From Bythopirellula goksoeyrii (GTDB lineage: Bacteria; Planctomycetota; Planctomycetia; Pirellulales; Lacipirellulaceae): a stretch of 64,000 nucleotides of DNA. Shown in pieces: positions 43,555 through 51,997 of this stretch. The notes beneath the pieces are model-generated. The model did not search any database. It saw only the letters and a list, made by a program, of their open reading frames with translations, and was not told where the DNA came from. The position numbers and the translations under genes were made by a program. The stretch is taken from positions 2,640,338 to 2,704,337 of the forward strand of contig NZ_CP042913.1 in NCBI RefSeq assembly GCF_008065115.1, in the 5' to 3' direction. Within the stretch, counting starts at the first letter, position 1, and each line of letters starts with the position of its first letter.

Positions 43555-43969
43555 GGATTAGATCGTGGAAAAAATAGAGTAAATTTGAGAAAATGCAATA
43601 ATCGACTGCTCAAGTTTGCTGTGCAAAAGCGCGACAGAACAACTCACTTAGGGTTACGACGCTGTAGGCAGCACAGTTCGCTAGGATTGCCAAAAACTTG
43701 GAGAAAACACGCCTTCCTCGGCTATCCACATTTGCGGCCTAACTTCGCTACAAAGCAAGTTGCCAGTATAAGTTACGACCTGCGTGGGAGCAACTGCCGA
43801 GCCAATAGCAACTAGTTCGCCGTGGATTGGTTTACTGCACGTTTTCTATGAGATTTTGCGAGACAGAAACATGGGGCAATCAGCTTGTATTTACTCCTTT
43901 TCCCCGCTACGCTGCCCAAAGGGCCGTCCACAGGCATTCTAAGCGAATAGTGAAGGGAATAAGCCCTCG
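43555..43969. other. Divergent intergenic region of 415 bases
   Basis: It separates the ABC operon (minus) from the crotonase gene (plus). Chance frames with many Arg and Cys codons occur but none looks like a gene, and no RNA or repeat was recognised. Confidence 0.4.
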
Positions 43970-44773
43970 ATGTATATGCCGAGCGAGCATGTCGAAGTCA
44001 AGCTCACCGACTGTGTGGGAACGATCGTTCTCAACCGCCCCGACCATGGCAACGCTCTTACGCGGCTCATGGTACGGCAACTTGTAGAAGCATTCGAGGA
44101 TCTCTATCGCGAGAAGCGTGTCCGGGCGATCATTCTCACTGGGGCGGCGGATACATTTTGTGCGGGTAATGATCTGGAGGAAATTGTCGATGCCAGTTCG
44201 CTACTAAGCGAATGGGCTGATTCGCAAGAGCGGTGGGGGGAGGATGCCGCGGACTTTCGAGACGTCATCAGCAGGATGCTGGAGACTCCGAAACCGATCA
44301 TTGCCGCCGTGAACGGGGCGGCTCTTTCCCATGGTGCGGGCCTCGTGTTGGCTTGCGATATTGTCGTTGCCTGCGAGGAGAGTGTTTTTGGAATACCCGA
44401 TCCTCGGCGTGGCATTGCCGCAGGGGTCGTCGCTCCTCTGCTATCTCACCGAATCGGTACAGGCCAAGCTGCTCGACTACTTCTGACCTCTTCAATCATC
44501 GACTCCGCTGAAGCCGTACGGCTAGGAATCTTCCACGAGCTCGTGGAGGGTGACAAGACATGGGCACGGGGAGTGGAACTAGCCCGCGAGTGTGCCGAAG
44601 GCGCTCCCGAAGCGCTACAGCTCACAAAACGACTGTTGAGCGAAACGATTGGCGAACAACTCGATACACAACTTACCGCTGGAGCTATAATTCAAGCAAC
44701 TTCTTTCACCACTACGGCGGCCGAAGAAGGTATATCCGCGTTTCTCGAAGAGCGCACGCCTGAGTGGAAGTAG
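43970..44773 (+). CDS. Enoyl-CoA hydratase/isomerase (crotonase) family protein with altered active site
   Basis: The 267-residue product has the crotonase fold: VGTIVLNRPDHGNALTRLMV, the oxyanion-hole segments ADTFCAGNDLEEI and NGAALSHGAGLVLACD, and a C-terminal helical region. In true enoyl-CoA hydratase two glutamates (Glu144 and Glu164 of the rat enzyme) do the chemistry. At the aligned positions this protein has Gly124 and Asp144 (GIPDPRRG). It is thus more likely an isomerase, hydrolase or other crotonase than a beta-oxidation hydratase. No fatty-acid genes flank it. Met1 and Met3 are equally possible starts. Confidence 0.85.
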   Translation: MYMPSEHVEVKLTDCVGTIVLNRPDHGNALTRLMVRQLVEAFEDLYREKRVRAIILTGAADTFCAGNDLEEIVDASSLLSEWADSQERWGEDAADFRDVISRMLETPKPIIAAVNGAALSHGAGLVLACDIVVACEESVFGIPDPRRGIAAGVVAPLLSHRIGTGQAARLLLTSSIIDSAEAVRLGIFHELVEGDKTWARGVELARECAEGAPEALQLTKRLLSETIGEQLDTQLTAGAIIQATSFTTTAAEEGISAFLEERTPEWK

Positions 44774-44782
44774 TACTTAGCT

Positions 44783-45763
44783 CTACACCACATCAAACGC
44801 ATAAATGCAGGTGTGACGATAGGTTTCGCTAGGGCGGAGTTCTGCGGAAGGAAAACTCGGCTGGTTCGGTGCGTCGGGAAAATTCTGTGTTTCTAGGCAG
44901 AAGGAACCTTGCTTCGTGTAGGCCGCTCCTCCCTTTCCAAGTTGGCCACCGAGCCCGTTGGCCGTGTAGAATTGCACTCCCGGTTGGTCGGTCGAGACTC
45001 GCATGATACGGCCACTTTGAGGCTCTACTACCTCGGCGATTTCTCGCAAACTTCCCCACTGGCCGTTGGTTACGCAATTGTGATCGTAGCCCCCTATTTC
45101 CTCAATTCGGTCGCCGATTCGGTGTTGGGTGCGAAAATCAAACGGTGTACCGGCAACGTCAAGGAATTCGCCTGTAGGGATCGATTCATCGTCGACCGCG
45201 GTGATGCGATCCGCGTCGATTCTCAATTCATGGTCGAGGATATTTGGATTCCCATGTCCCGCGAGATTAAAATAGCTGTGATTGGTGAGATTGATGATCG
45301 TGGGCTTGTCCGTGGTCGCCTCGTAGTCGATTCGCAAGGCATTGTCATCGGTCAAGGTATAAGTCACTGTGGTGGTTAGAGTACCGGGAAAGTTTTCTTC
45401 GCCATCAGGGCTGATATACCGAAATCGTACTCCCAGCGCATCAGTAAGTTGCTCGGCCTCCCAGACGACTTTGTCCATGCTCCGCAGTTTCCCACCATGC
45501 AAATGATTGGGGCCATTATTCACTGCCAGCTGGTAGTCGATTCCATCAAGAGTAAATCTTCCCTGTTTAATCCGATTCGCAAAACGACCCGTTGTACAGC
45601 CGAAGTGTTGATTGCGACCGGACTCATAACCTGCCACGTCATCGAAGCCCAACACAACATCCGCCAGTTCTCCTTCGCGGTCGGGTACATGAAGTTCGGA
45701 GAGGGTAGCACCTCGCGAAATCCATCGAGCGGTCATTCCTTGAGAATTCGTGGCTACATACAT
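44783..45763 (-). CDS. galM: Aldose 1-epimerase
   Basis: The 326-residue product matches the galactose mutarotase family: FGCTTGRFANRI, NNGPNHLHGG, the catalytic-His segment LTNHSYFNLAGHG, a GYDHNCV motif and the catalytic-Glu segment FCLETQNFPDAPN. It interconverts the alpha and beta anomers of aldohexoses. It converges with the crotonase gene 9 nt away and is divergent from the ROK kinase gene, with which it shares about 157 nt of promoter region, a sensible pairing for sugar use. No signal peptide is seen, so it is cytoplasmic. Confidence 0.93.
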   Translation of the reverse strand: MYVATNSQGMTARWISRGATLSELHVPDREGELADVVLGFDDVAGYESGRNQHFGCTTGRFANRIKQGRFTLDGIDYQLAVNNGPNHLHGGKLRSMDKVVWEAEQLTDALGVRFRYISPDGEENFPGTLTTTVTYTLTDDNALRIDYEATTDKPTIINLTNHSYFNLAGHGNPNILDHELRIDADRITAVDDESIPTGEFLDVAGTPFDFRTQHRIGDRIEEIGGYDHNCVTNGQWGSLREIAEVVEPQSGRIMRVSTDQPGVQFYTANGLGGQLGKGGAAYTKQGSFCLETQNFPDAPNQPSFPSAELRPSETYRHTCIYAFDVV

Positions 45764-45920
45764 CTCAACACTCCTCTTACACTTGTCAGCGATTCAACCA
45801 GAGTTCGGATTATGCCTGTAGGCTGGTCGAATGACAAGCGAAGCAGTTAGGGGCTTTGAGCTTGGAGGTACGTTCGGTACCATAAAGTAACCTGGAACAT
45901 TCCATTACGGAGATCACTTC

Positions 45921-47114
45921 TTGAACATCTCATCGCTCGACAAACAGCTTTCGCAAGGGAGACCGGTTTGCCTCCGCATCGGAGTCGACCTGGGTGGCAA
46001 TGATGTGAAATTGGGGGCCACCGATCTCACGGCACAGAAATTACTCCTTGCGGAGCTCGTGAAGAAACCTAGCCTTACGCAAGATGGCCCGCAGAGAACG
46101 ATTGGTCAGATAATCGACGGGATTCGTGAGGTTCTCGAACATGTTTCAGCCGACTGGAAGGACGTGGCCGATATTGCCGTTACGGTCCCTTGCCCCTGTA
46201 CGCATGATGGACTGATCTTGAATGTCCCTAATCTTGGCACTCCAGAGACTAAGCACCTTTGGGAGGTTCCTTTTGGCGATCTCTTGGCTGCCGAAATAAG
46301 CAAAATCGCGAAATGTGAAATCCCTGTATTTGCGTGCAATGATGCCAATGCCGCGGGACAGGATGAAGTCTTTGAGCGATTTGGCATGAGTTCCGATCCC
46401 AGGACGATCGTTTTCATTACGACCGGAACGGGACTGGGCGGTTGTGTGATTTCCGACGGCGGCGTGTTCTTTGGGTTGGGACAAGCAGGCGAATTGGGGC
46501 ATATGAAAATCGGTGTGCCATCAGCGTACGCAGACCGTTTCGCTTCCGATCCCTTTCCGCAATGCGGCTGTGGTGCAAAAGGGTGCGTCGAATCACGGGC
46601 TTCGCTTTCAGGGTTGATTCGTCGCCTGGGTTGGGCTCTCACTCAAGAGGGTAAAGAATTCATCCATCATGATTTGGAGAATCGGGGCCAGCGAATCGAC
46701 GCAGAAGTCTTCGCAACGCTCAATCAACTCTATCAGGAAAACGTCAAACAAGCAGCTTACAACGTACGCACTTTTGCCGACAAGCGGCAGGATTCTTTCT
46801 GTCGCTGGCTGCTCGACGATTGGGCAATCATGCTTGGCGCACTCTTTGCCAGTGTGGCACCCGTCCTGCATCCTGATAGCTTCATCATCGGCGGCGGCAT
46901 GACGGAGATGTCCGAAAAGGCCCGAAATTGGTTTATCTCCGTGGTGCGAGAATCCTACGGAAGTGTAAACCAACAAAGCTGTTTCGACAGCGAGCCTGGC
47001 AACTGCGAAATCGACTGGAGCGTCAGCCGCGACCAGGGATGGCGCGGAGCCATTCTAATGGGAATGCGGGCTCATCAAAAAACGCAACACACTTCGGACC
47101 TCTCCGAGGTCTGA
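45921..47114 (+). CDS. ROK-family sugar kinase
   Basis: The 397-residue product, starting at TTG 45921, has the ATP-binding DLGGNDVKLGATDL segment, the catalytic region NDANAAGQDE, GTGLGGCVISDGGVFFGLGQAGELGHM and the ROK zinc motif PQCGCGAKGCVESRAS, with a His of GHM nearby. This is the ROK family, whose members phosphorylate glucose, N-acetylhexosamines or fructose, or act as repressors; there is no DNA-binding domain here, so a kinase is likely. About 40 residues near 245-290 form an insertion relative to typical glucokinases. The divergent galM supports a hexose role. Confidence 0.88.
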   Translation: MNISSLDKQLSQGRPVCLRIGVDLGGNDVKLGATDLTAQKLLLAELVKKPSLTQDGPQRTIGQIIDGIREVLEHVSADWKDVADIAVTVPCPCTHDGLILNVPNLGTPETKHLWEVPFGDLLAAEISKIAKCEIPVFACNDANAAGQDEVFERFGMSSDPRTIVFITTGTGLGGCVISDGGVFFGLGQAGELGHMKIGVPSAYADRFASDPFPQCGCGAKGCVESRASLSGLIRRLGWALTQEGKEFIHHDLENRGQRIDAEVFATLNQLYQENVKQAAYNVRTFADKRQDSFCRWLLDDWAIMLGALFASVAPVLHPDSFIIGGGMTEMSEKARNWFISVVRESYGSVNQQSCFDSEPGNCEIDWSVSRDQGWRGAILMGMRAHQKTQHTSDLSEV

Positions 47115-47153
47115 TACTGTTGTGCTTTCTGTGGACTGCCAATCAACATACGG

Positions 47154-48218
47154 CTATTGTTTCGCCCGCGCGGCTTGCGAAATCTTATCCCCGATCATCG
47201 CAATCTTCTGATCGCGTAACCGCTTCTCATTGAGCCAATAGGGGCTTGTGATTTCCTTGAAGGCATAGATGGCCGCTTGAATTCCTTCGGCCCATGCGAC
47301 TGTGATAAGCTTAATGTCGCCGTGCACGTCGCCAACGGCAAAGATGCCGCGTCGGCTAGTTTCGAAGTAGGGGTCGACGGCGATGCTGCCATCTTCGTTG
47401 AGCCGCAGACTAAGCCGCTGAAAGGTTTCCTTGGCCGAGAGGAATCCAATCTGCACGACGATATACTCTGCCAGCAACTGGGTGCCGTCGGTAAGCTCCA
47501 GGGCGATTTCTCCCTCCTGAAACCAGGCACGGGAGATCTCCGCCGAGCAATGGACGATGCCACCAGTCTGGCGCAAGCGCTCGACACTGTCGGCTTTGGC
47601 GATGGGAGTTTCTTCGCGAACGACCACGTTGACCGACGCACGCCGTTCTTGTGCCATTACCGCTGCGTCAAAAGCTGAATCACCTCCACCCACCACCACG
47701 ACTGGTCGGCCGTCGTAGTCGCCGATCTTAGGCACCTTGTAGAACACCTTTTTCGACTTGAGTGCATCAACCACAGGAAGCGCACGCGGATAATGCAGCA
47801 GTCCGCAGGCAATCAGCACTTTCCGGCAGAGATACTCGCCGTTCTTGGTAACGACACGCTTGAGGACATCCCCTTTTTCTTCTTGTTCGGTATCGTCAAT
47901 CGTGACGAGTTCGTCATTGAAGCGAAACTGCACCAGGGCGTCGACCGCTTGTCGAAAAGTCCGTTCGGAAAGTTCTTCACCGCTGATACCATCGGGGAAT
48001 CCAGGAATGTCGACGATCTTCTTGTCGGCATACAGAAACTGCGGCTGGCCCCCCGGCTTGTCTTTGGCTTCGATCACGAGTGTAGTCAAACCACGATGGG
48101 CAGTCGTCAGACTAGCAGCCAACCCCGCGGGTCCAGCGCCAATAATCACAACATCCCAATAAGCGAGACTGTCGAAATCGAGATCCTCAGACAGTTCAGT
48201 GACTTTGAAATCAGCCAT
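47154..48218 (-). CDS. Thioredoxin-reductase-like ferredoxin-NADP reductase
   Basis: The 354-residue product has an FAD-binding GAGPAGLAAS motif (about 26-35), GGQPQFLYADKKIVDIPGFP, an NADPH-binding VVVGGGDSAFDAA motif (about 170) and the FAD-binding GIFAVGDVHGDIKL near the end. The CxxC redox pair of thioredoxin reductase is absent. This architecture fits the YumC/type 2 ferredoxin-NADP reductases (or bacillithiol-disulfide reductase YpdA relatives). It should move electrons between NADPH and ferredoxin or a flavoprotein partner in the cytoplasm. It converges with the ROK gene. Confidence 0.85.
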   Translation of the reverse strand: MADFKVTELSEDLDFDSLAYWDVVIIGAGPAGLAASLTTAHRGLTTLVIEAKDKPGGQPQFLYADKKIVDIPGFPDGISGEELSERTFRQAVDALVQFRFNDELVTIDDTEQEEKGDVLKRVVTKNGEYLCRKVLIACGLLHYPRALPVVDALKSKKVFYKVPKIGDYDGRPVVVVGGGDSAFDAAVMAQERRASVNVVVREETPIAKADSVERLRQTGGIVHCSAEISRAWFQEGEIALELTDGTQLLAEYIVVQIGFLSAKETFQRLSLRLNEDGSIAVDPYFETSRRGIFAVGDVHGDIKLITVAWAEGIQAAIYAFKEITSPYWLNEKRLRDQKIAMIGDKISQAARAKQ

Positions 48219-48251
48219 GATGATTTTCCTTCCTCCGTGTAAATGACTGTA

Positions 48252-49070
48252 TCAAATTGCAGGAGGTTCGGGGGCTTCAACTTTTTGTTCTGAAGGTTCT
48301 AGAGCACGTCGATTGGCACGGCGCTGGCGGCCTTCGATACGCCGACGGCCACCCTGGCCACGGCCAGCATCCTTCTCAAGCAAGGCGGCCGGCAGATCGA
48401 ATTCTGCTCCGAGAAGATTTTCCAACTTAGCCTGTTGATCGGGTGTCAGAATTTCGCTCACGTCCTGCCTAACTTCCGCGAGAGATTTCGGTTCGCTCCC
48501 TTGGGATTCTCTCGCCTGGGCACGAAGTTGCTTCTTCTGCTCAGGAGTGAGATCGAGCGCCATGGCAATATCGCTGCTCGTGAGTGCAGCGGCGGGGCCG
48601 TTCTTCCGTAGCCCAAGTTGCAAATCTATCTGCTTGAGCCGATCGGATTGATCCTTGTTCAACACCGTATCCAGGCGCTCGTTGATTCGCTGGGCAATCT
48701 CACCGACCTTATCGCGAAACTGTTTGCGGTCCTCCGGATTAGCGGAGCGGAGCGCTTGTAAGAGCTGTCGAATCTCCTCAGCAAAATCTTCGCGCACTTG
48801 AAGTGTAAATGATTCAAGCTGAGCCGCTTGTTCCCCTTCGACGCGCAACTCCTGCTTCACCGAATCGACCTGCAACAGAGGTACCATCCCGAGTGCCTGT
48901 TTACCCATTCGGCCACGGCCGAGGAAGCCGCCCCTTTGCCCGTCTGCCGATTTAGGCTGTTCAGCGGGAGTAATAGCAGGTTCTCCTTCTTGGGCGCTCA
49001 AGAGGGAGACATTTCCCTCTCCAAGTAATGCCAGTGCACACATACAGATGAAGTGTTTCGTGTTCCTCAT
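48252..49070 (-). CDS. Exported CpxP/Spy-like helical protein
   Basis: The 272-residue product (ATG 49070) has a signal peptide (MRNTKHFICMCALALLGEG to about LLSAQE) and a helical, Gln/Arg-rich body. Two LTPxQ motifs, LTPEQKKQL and LTPDQQAKL, occur about 60 residues apart, as in the Spy/CpxP and LTXXQ repeat proteins, which act as periplasmic chaperones or stress sensors. A basic tail (RGQGGRRRIEGRQRRANRRA) suggests nucleic-acid or surface-polymer contact. A longer frame to 49133 would not give a signal peptide at the very start. It starts 33 nt upstream of the reductase gene on the same strand, so they may be joint, but a functional link is not evident. Confidence 0.7.
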   Translation of the reverse strand: MRNTKHFICMCALALLGEGNVSLLSAQEGEPAITPAEQPKSADGQRGGFLGRGRMGKQALGMVPLLQVDSVKQELRVEGEQAAQLESFTLQVREDFAEEIRQLLQALRSANPEDRKQFRDKVGEIAQRINERLDTVLNKDQSDRLKQIDLQLGLRKNGPAAALTSSDIAMALDLTPEQKKQLRAQARESQGSEPKSLAEVRQDVSEILTPDQQAKLENLLGAEFDLPAALLEKDAGRGQGGRRRIEGRQRRANRRALEPSEQKVEAPEPPAI

Positions 49071-49187
49071 TCGACCCCTCGTTCCATGTTCTTGGTGCCC
49101 CAAGTGTTGTGTAAGTTCCCATGCTACGCCCATCTGGCAGTGGAGAAAAGCGGCCCGTCGATTTCTTGTTGGCCGCGACGCGCCTGC

Positions 49188-49202
49188 CGAGTCCTGCTCG
49201 GC
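49188..49202. repeat. REP-like palindromic repeat, copy C
   Basis: Third exact copy of CGAGTCCTGCTCGGC, with flanks CCTGC and GGA. It sits in the 150-nt gap between the Spy-like and ART-like exported protein genes. The GGAGCGCG tail of copies A and B is missing. Confidence 0.65.
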
Positions 49203-49222
49203 GGATCAAACCTTCAGCGGCA

Positions 49223-50266
49223 CTACTCTCCTACGCTCTGAATCAACGCTCGATACTCCCGTGCCATCGGCCAGGCGAGAACTTCTTCGAGTTTCCCTTG
49301 TGGAACCTCAATCGCCGTTACATCGTCAAGCAAAAATCGGTTGTCGAACTTTCCTTCGAGATAGCCAAAGGGAACCCGGGCAGCCTCTTGCTCTGGTGGC
49401 AAATCCTTTTCGCGCGCTGGTATGAATAGCTTCCAAAACTCTTCGTGAGAGTCGGTCGCTAGCATCTTGCGAAATCGTTCATGAACTTGCTTACCGGCAG
49501 ACGAGTCATCAGCGTTTCGCAGCACCAGAATCGCCTGATAGGCAAGTGCCCGGTTCCAATGCTTTTCGGTGACCACGTAGTGAGAAAATGTCAGGCGATC
49601 ATCGAACCCTAGGCTCAAGGGGTCCGTCCGCTTAGATGACAGGGTCTTACCGTCTTCCAATAGCTGCTGCATCTTACGTGCATCCTTATGTCGCACTGCA
49701 TACAGAAAGTCCATGCCGCTAAAGGGGGTCGCCCAACCATTTTCGCGGACCGAATCCCTTAGTCGAATGATCACATCGCCATATCGGGGTGAGCCATCGG
49801 GAGGCCCCACACTGGCGAATACACAGTCGAAGGCACCGTACAATTCGTTTTCCAATGCGGGCGTCGTGTGTAGGAGATGCTTCCCAAGCCGCTCTACCTC
49901 AAAATAGGACGAGATTTGTCCATTCTTGAGGATGGAGCGGAGGTCGTCGAAATGTACCCGAGTCACAATCGGTGCCGTAAGAGACGCCATTTTATCAAGT
50001 AGCTTCCGCTCTGGTTCTGCCAGCGGTCCGAGAAACAACTCAAATTCTGCCATCGTGCATACAGAGCTGATCTCCATCCATTTGCGGACCGCGCTGGCAT
50101 CCAGCTGCCGAAGGAACGGTCGCGCGTCGATCGCAGTTCGTCGCGCGGCTGCTATGGGTTCGCCTCCTCTACCCGAAATAGGCTGTTGTCCGAGTGCCTG
50201 CCGTGAGGATGTCAACCCAGCGCAAATAACCATCAAAACTCGTAGCATAGGCGAACGGTTGTACAT
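49223..50266 (-). CDS. Exported protein of unknown role with a possible ADP-ribosyltransferase-like core
   Basis: The 347-residue product has a signal peptide (about residues 7-27, VLMVICAGLTSSRQALGQ). The body contains VTRVHFDDLRSILKNGQISS, a pattern seen at the start of ART-fold proteins (His, then hydrophobic I-L-x-x-G), and later YGAFDCVFASVGPP and PRYGDVIIRLRDSV, which resemble the DUF3626/DUF4433 style of ART-like domain. I cannot identify the catalytic Glu, and the match is weak. It may well be an unrelated exported domain. The rest is helical. The gene stands alone in orientation with the Spy-like gene. Confidence 0.6.
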   Translation of the reverse strand: MYNRSPMLRVLMVICAGLTSSRQALGQQPISGRGGEPIAAARRTAIDARPFLRQLDASAVRKWMEISSVCTMAEFELFLGPLAEPERKLLDKMASLTAPIVTRVHFDDLRSILKNGQISSYFEVERLGKHLLHTTPALENELYGAFDCVFASVGPPDGSPRYGDVIIRLRDSVRENGWATPFSGMDFLYAVRHKDARKMQQLLEDGKTLSSKRTDPLSLGFDDRLTFSHYVVTEKHWNRALAYQAILVLRNADDSSAGKQVHERFRKMLATDSHEEFWKLFIPAREKDLPPEQEAARVPFGYLEGKFDNRFLLDDVTAIEVPQGKLEEVLAWPMAREYRALIQSVGE

Positions 50267-50656
50267 CTCAGATTTCCCAAAATTCTAGAATTCCTCATCC
50301 CTAGGTTTACACAAGTTAACCGAGTCCCCCCCGACGAGACCAGATGCGCCAGAGTGGCGAAAGACTGAACGGATATATGCAATGTAAACCCGGATACCTC
50401 TTTGCCGCACTGCCATGCATTCAATGCCGCTTCATTAAGCGAACCCGGATAAACTATTGCTTGTCCTAAGGGCAACGAACGCCTTCTAGAATGCTCCCTA
50501 AACCATTTCCTTATCAGGAGTTGGAAAAATAACCTAGACCATCGGCAATCACTTGGCATAGCAATTGCTTTTGATTTAGCGGGCGACTGTAGGAGCAAAG
50601 AATCGCTTGGGATGCTAATTGTTTCGGGCATCAAATCGAAATATGGAGTTTTTATC
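50267..50656. other. Intergenic region of 390 bases
   Basis: It separates the exported protein gene (minus) from the 75-residue protein gene (plus). A minus-strand frame of 162 codons (50233-50721) crosses it but is not gene-like. A short AATTCTAGAATT palindrome lies at its left end. No promoter was singled out. Confidence 0.4.
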
Positions 50657-50884
50657 ATGATACGGGAAATGTCACGGGTGGAATCCGAAATGACGATTGC
50701 CGCAGGGAGGCGTTTGTACAAGACCAGTGGGACTTCTGATCTTCTATTGAGTCCCGCTGAGAGCTTGGAAGAAGAAATTTCCCGTCTTACATGGGCAGTC
50801 GTGGATGGCTGGGCGAGTCGTGAAGAGCGGCGTGAATTGGCTGAGCTTGTAGACTTGCAGCATAAGAACCGCCACTTGGTTTAG
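50657..50884 (+). CDS. Small hypothetical protein (75 aa)
   Basis: With the ATG at 50657 the product begins MIREMSRVESEMTIAAGRRL and ends in a helical LEEEISRLTWAVVDGWASRE segment and a basic tail. There is no signal peptide or known motif. A longer frame from 50612 adds 15 residues. The amphipathic helix in the second half could mediate dimerisation. It may be a real small gene, since composition resembles coding DNA. A candidate terminator follows at 50973-50999. Confidence 0.45.
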   Translation: MIREMSRVESEMTIAAGRRLYKTSGTSDLLLSPAESLEEEISRLTWAVVDGWASREERRELAELVDLQHKNRHLV

Positions 50885-50972
50885 CGAACTATGCGCAGCC
50901 AAGTCTCTTCGCGAATGGGATTCTATCCGTTGCAATCTAATTGTCAGCCTCGGCAAGACAGCTCCATGGAAA

Positions 50973-50999
50973 AAACTCTCCTGATAAAGTGGAGAGTTT
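50973..50999. terminator. Candidate bidirectional terminator
   Basis: AAACTCTCC (50973-50981) and GGAGAGTTT (50991-50999) form a nine-base-pair stem with a nine-base loop. Read on the minus strand the stem is followed by TTTTTT, a classic intrinsic terminator; on the plus strand only TTT follows. It lies about 90 nt after the small gene. Confidence 0.5.
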
Positions 51000-51083
51000 G
51001 CGGCGGGTTTGCCGATAACGTTCTCTGGACAGGGCTAGCTCTGTCAGGCTCGCAGTGGACGCGTGCCTCCGGTACTCCCCTCC

Positions 51084-51114
51084 GGGGCGGAAAACATTTG
51101 AGGTTTTCTGCCCC
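51084..51114. repeat. Long stem-loop upstream of the RNase H-like gene
   Basis: GGGGCGGAAAAC (51084-51095) pairs with GTTTTCTGCCCC (51103-51114) with one G-T pair, closing a seven-base loop. It lies 60 nt before the ATG at 51174 and could shape the leader of the transcript. Confidence 0.5.
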
Positions 51115-51173
51115 AAAAACCCGCCAGAGAGTTGACCAATTCTTCATTGAGCGTGGTCGACGCGTCCCATCCT

Positions 51174-51845
51174 ATGAATGCATCCCCCCATTACTTGCTC
51201 TTTTCAGAGGCAAGTTGTAGCGCACCTGCTGGAAGATCCTGGCGATTTGTGCTGCAAAACGTCGAGTCCACCAAACGAATGGTCGCTTCGGACCACGAAC
51301 CGGCCAGTTGCGGTGAACGGCTTGAGTTGTTGGCTGTTGTCCGTGGTCTCGAAGCCATCGACGGTCCGTCTCGAGTCACTCTGGTCACAAAAAGTCGGTA
51401 TGTAAGCCGCGGCATGAAGCATGGGCTGGCCGAATGGCGAGCCAATGAGTGGCGGTGGGAACGATTCGGTCGAATTGTTCCTGTCAAAGACAGCGATCTC
51501 TGGCAACGTGTGGACCGGGCTCTGTTATTTCACGAAGTCGACTGCCAGGCTTGGCAATTCGAAGCTTCTACTGAAACTGTTGCGGATTCTTCCCAATCAG
51601 AAATGGCGGTCGAAACCGTACAGGGTGAAGAACGTGGTTCTGCCAGGAGAAGTACGACTCAACGGATCGATGCAAGTCATTCTGTCCCCGCGAAGAATTG
51701 GCGGCGTCGGGCGAGAAGAAAAACAGCAGTTCGGCAAGAGGCTAAGAATTGGCACGGCCCCTTGGTTGGACGGGCCCTCGAATGGAAAAATACCCTAAGC
51801 AGCTGGGGAGCTTCCTCGGGGCCGGTGATCCAAGGTGCAACTTAG
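51174..51845 (+). CDS. RNase H-like protein with degenerate catalytic site
   Basis: The 223-residue product (ATG 51174; a TTG at 51132 is an alternative) keeps the RNase HI fold pattern in its first 130 residues: strand HYLLFSEASC, helix ERLELLAVVRGLEAI, strand VTLVTKSRYVSRGM, and WRWERFGRIVPVKDSDLWQRV. Of the four catalytic acids of E. coli RNase HI, the first (Asp10) is Glu12, the second (Glu48) is Glu51, and the third (Asp70 in TDSQYV) is Lys73 (TKSRYV). The protein is therefore expected to be inactive as a nuclease and may bind RNA-DNA hybrids or partners. The last 90 residues are basic and unstructured. No neighbour explains its role. Confidence 0.75.
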   Translation: MNASPHYLLFSEASCSAPAGRSWRFVLQNVESTKRMVASDHEPASCGERLELLAVVRGLEAIDGPSRVTLVTKSRYVSRGMKHGLAEWRANEWRWERFGRIVPVKDSDLWQRVDRALLFHEVDCQAWQFEASTETVADSSQSEMAVETVQGEERGSARRSTTQRIDASHSVPAKNWRRRARRKTAVRQEAKNWHGPLVGRALEWKNTLSSWGASSGPVIQGAT

Positions 51846-51997
51846 GAAGTCGAGAACTACTTCCTCGAAAATGATCAATTCAAGCATTTTCTGGGGTGAA
51901 ACAGAGCTGACATGAGAAAAACAAGCGTTATCTAGGCAAAATAGGCAGCCAGGTCGATTCGTTTCAAGTACAACAGAAAATAGACTAGGACATCCAA

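Noticed and set aside
50233-50721. Minus-strand open frame of 162 codons
   Set aside because: It overlaps the starts of the genes on both sides and has no coding-like composition or motif.
51940-51997. Possible sigma-70 promoter before glgB around CTGACA and TATCTA
   Set aside because: The -10 agrees with the consensus at only three of six positions, so it is not distinguishable from chance.
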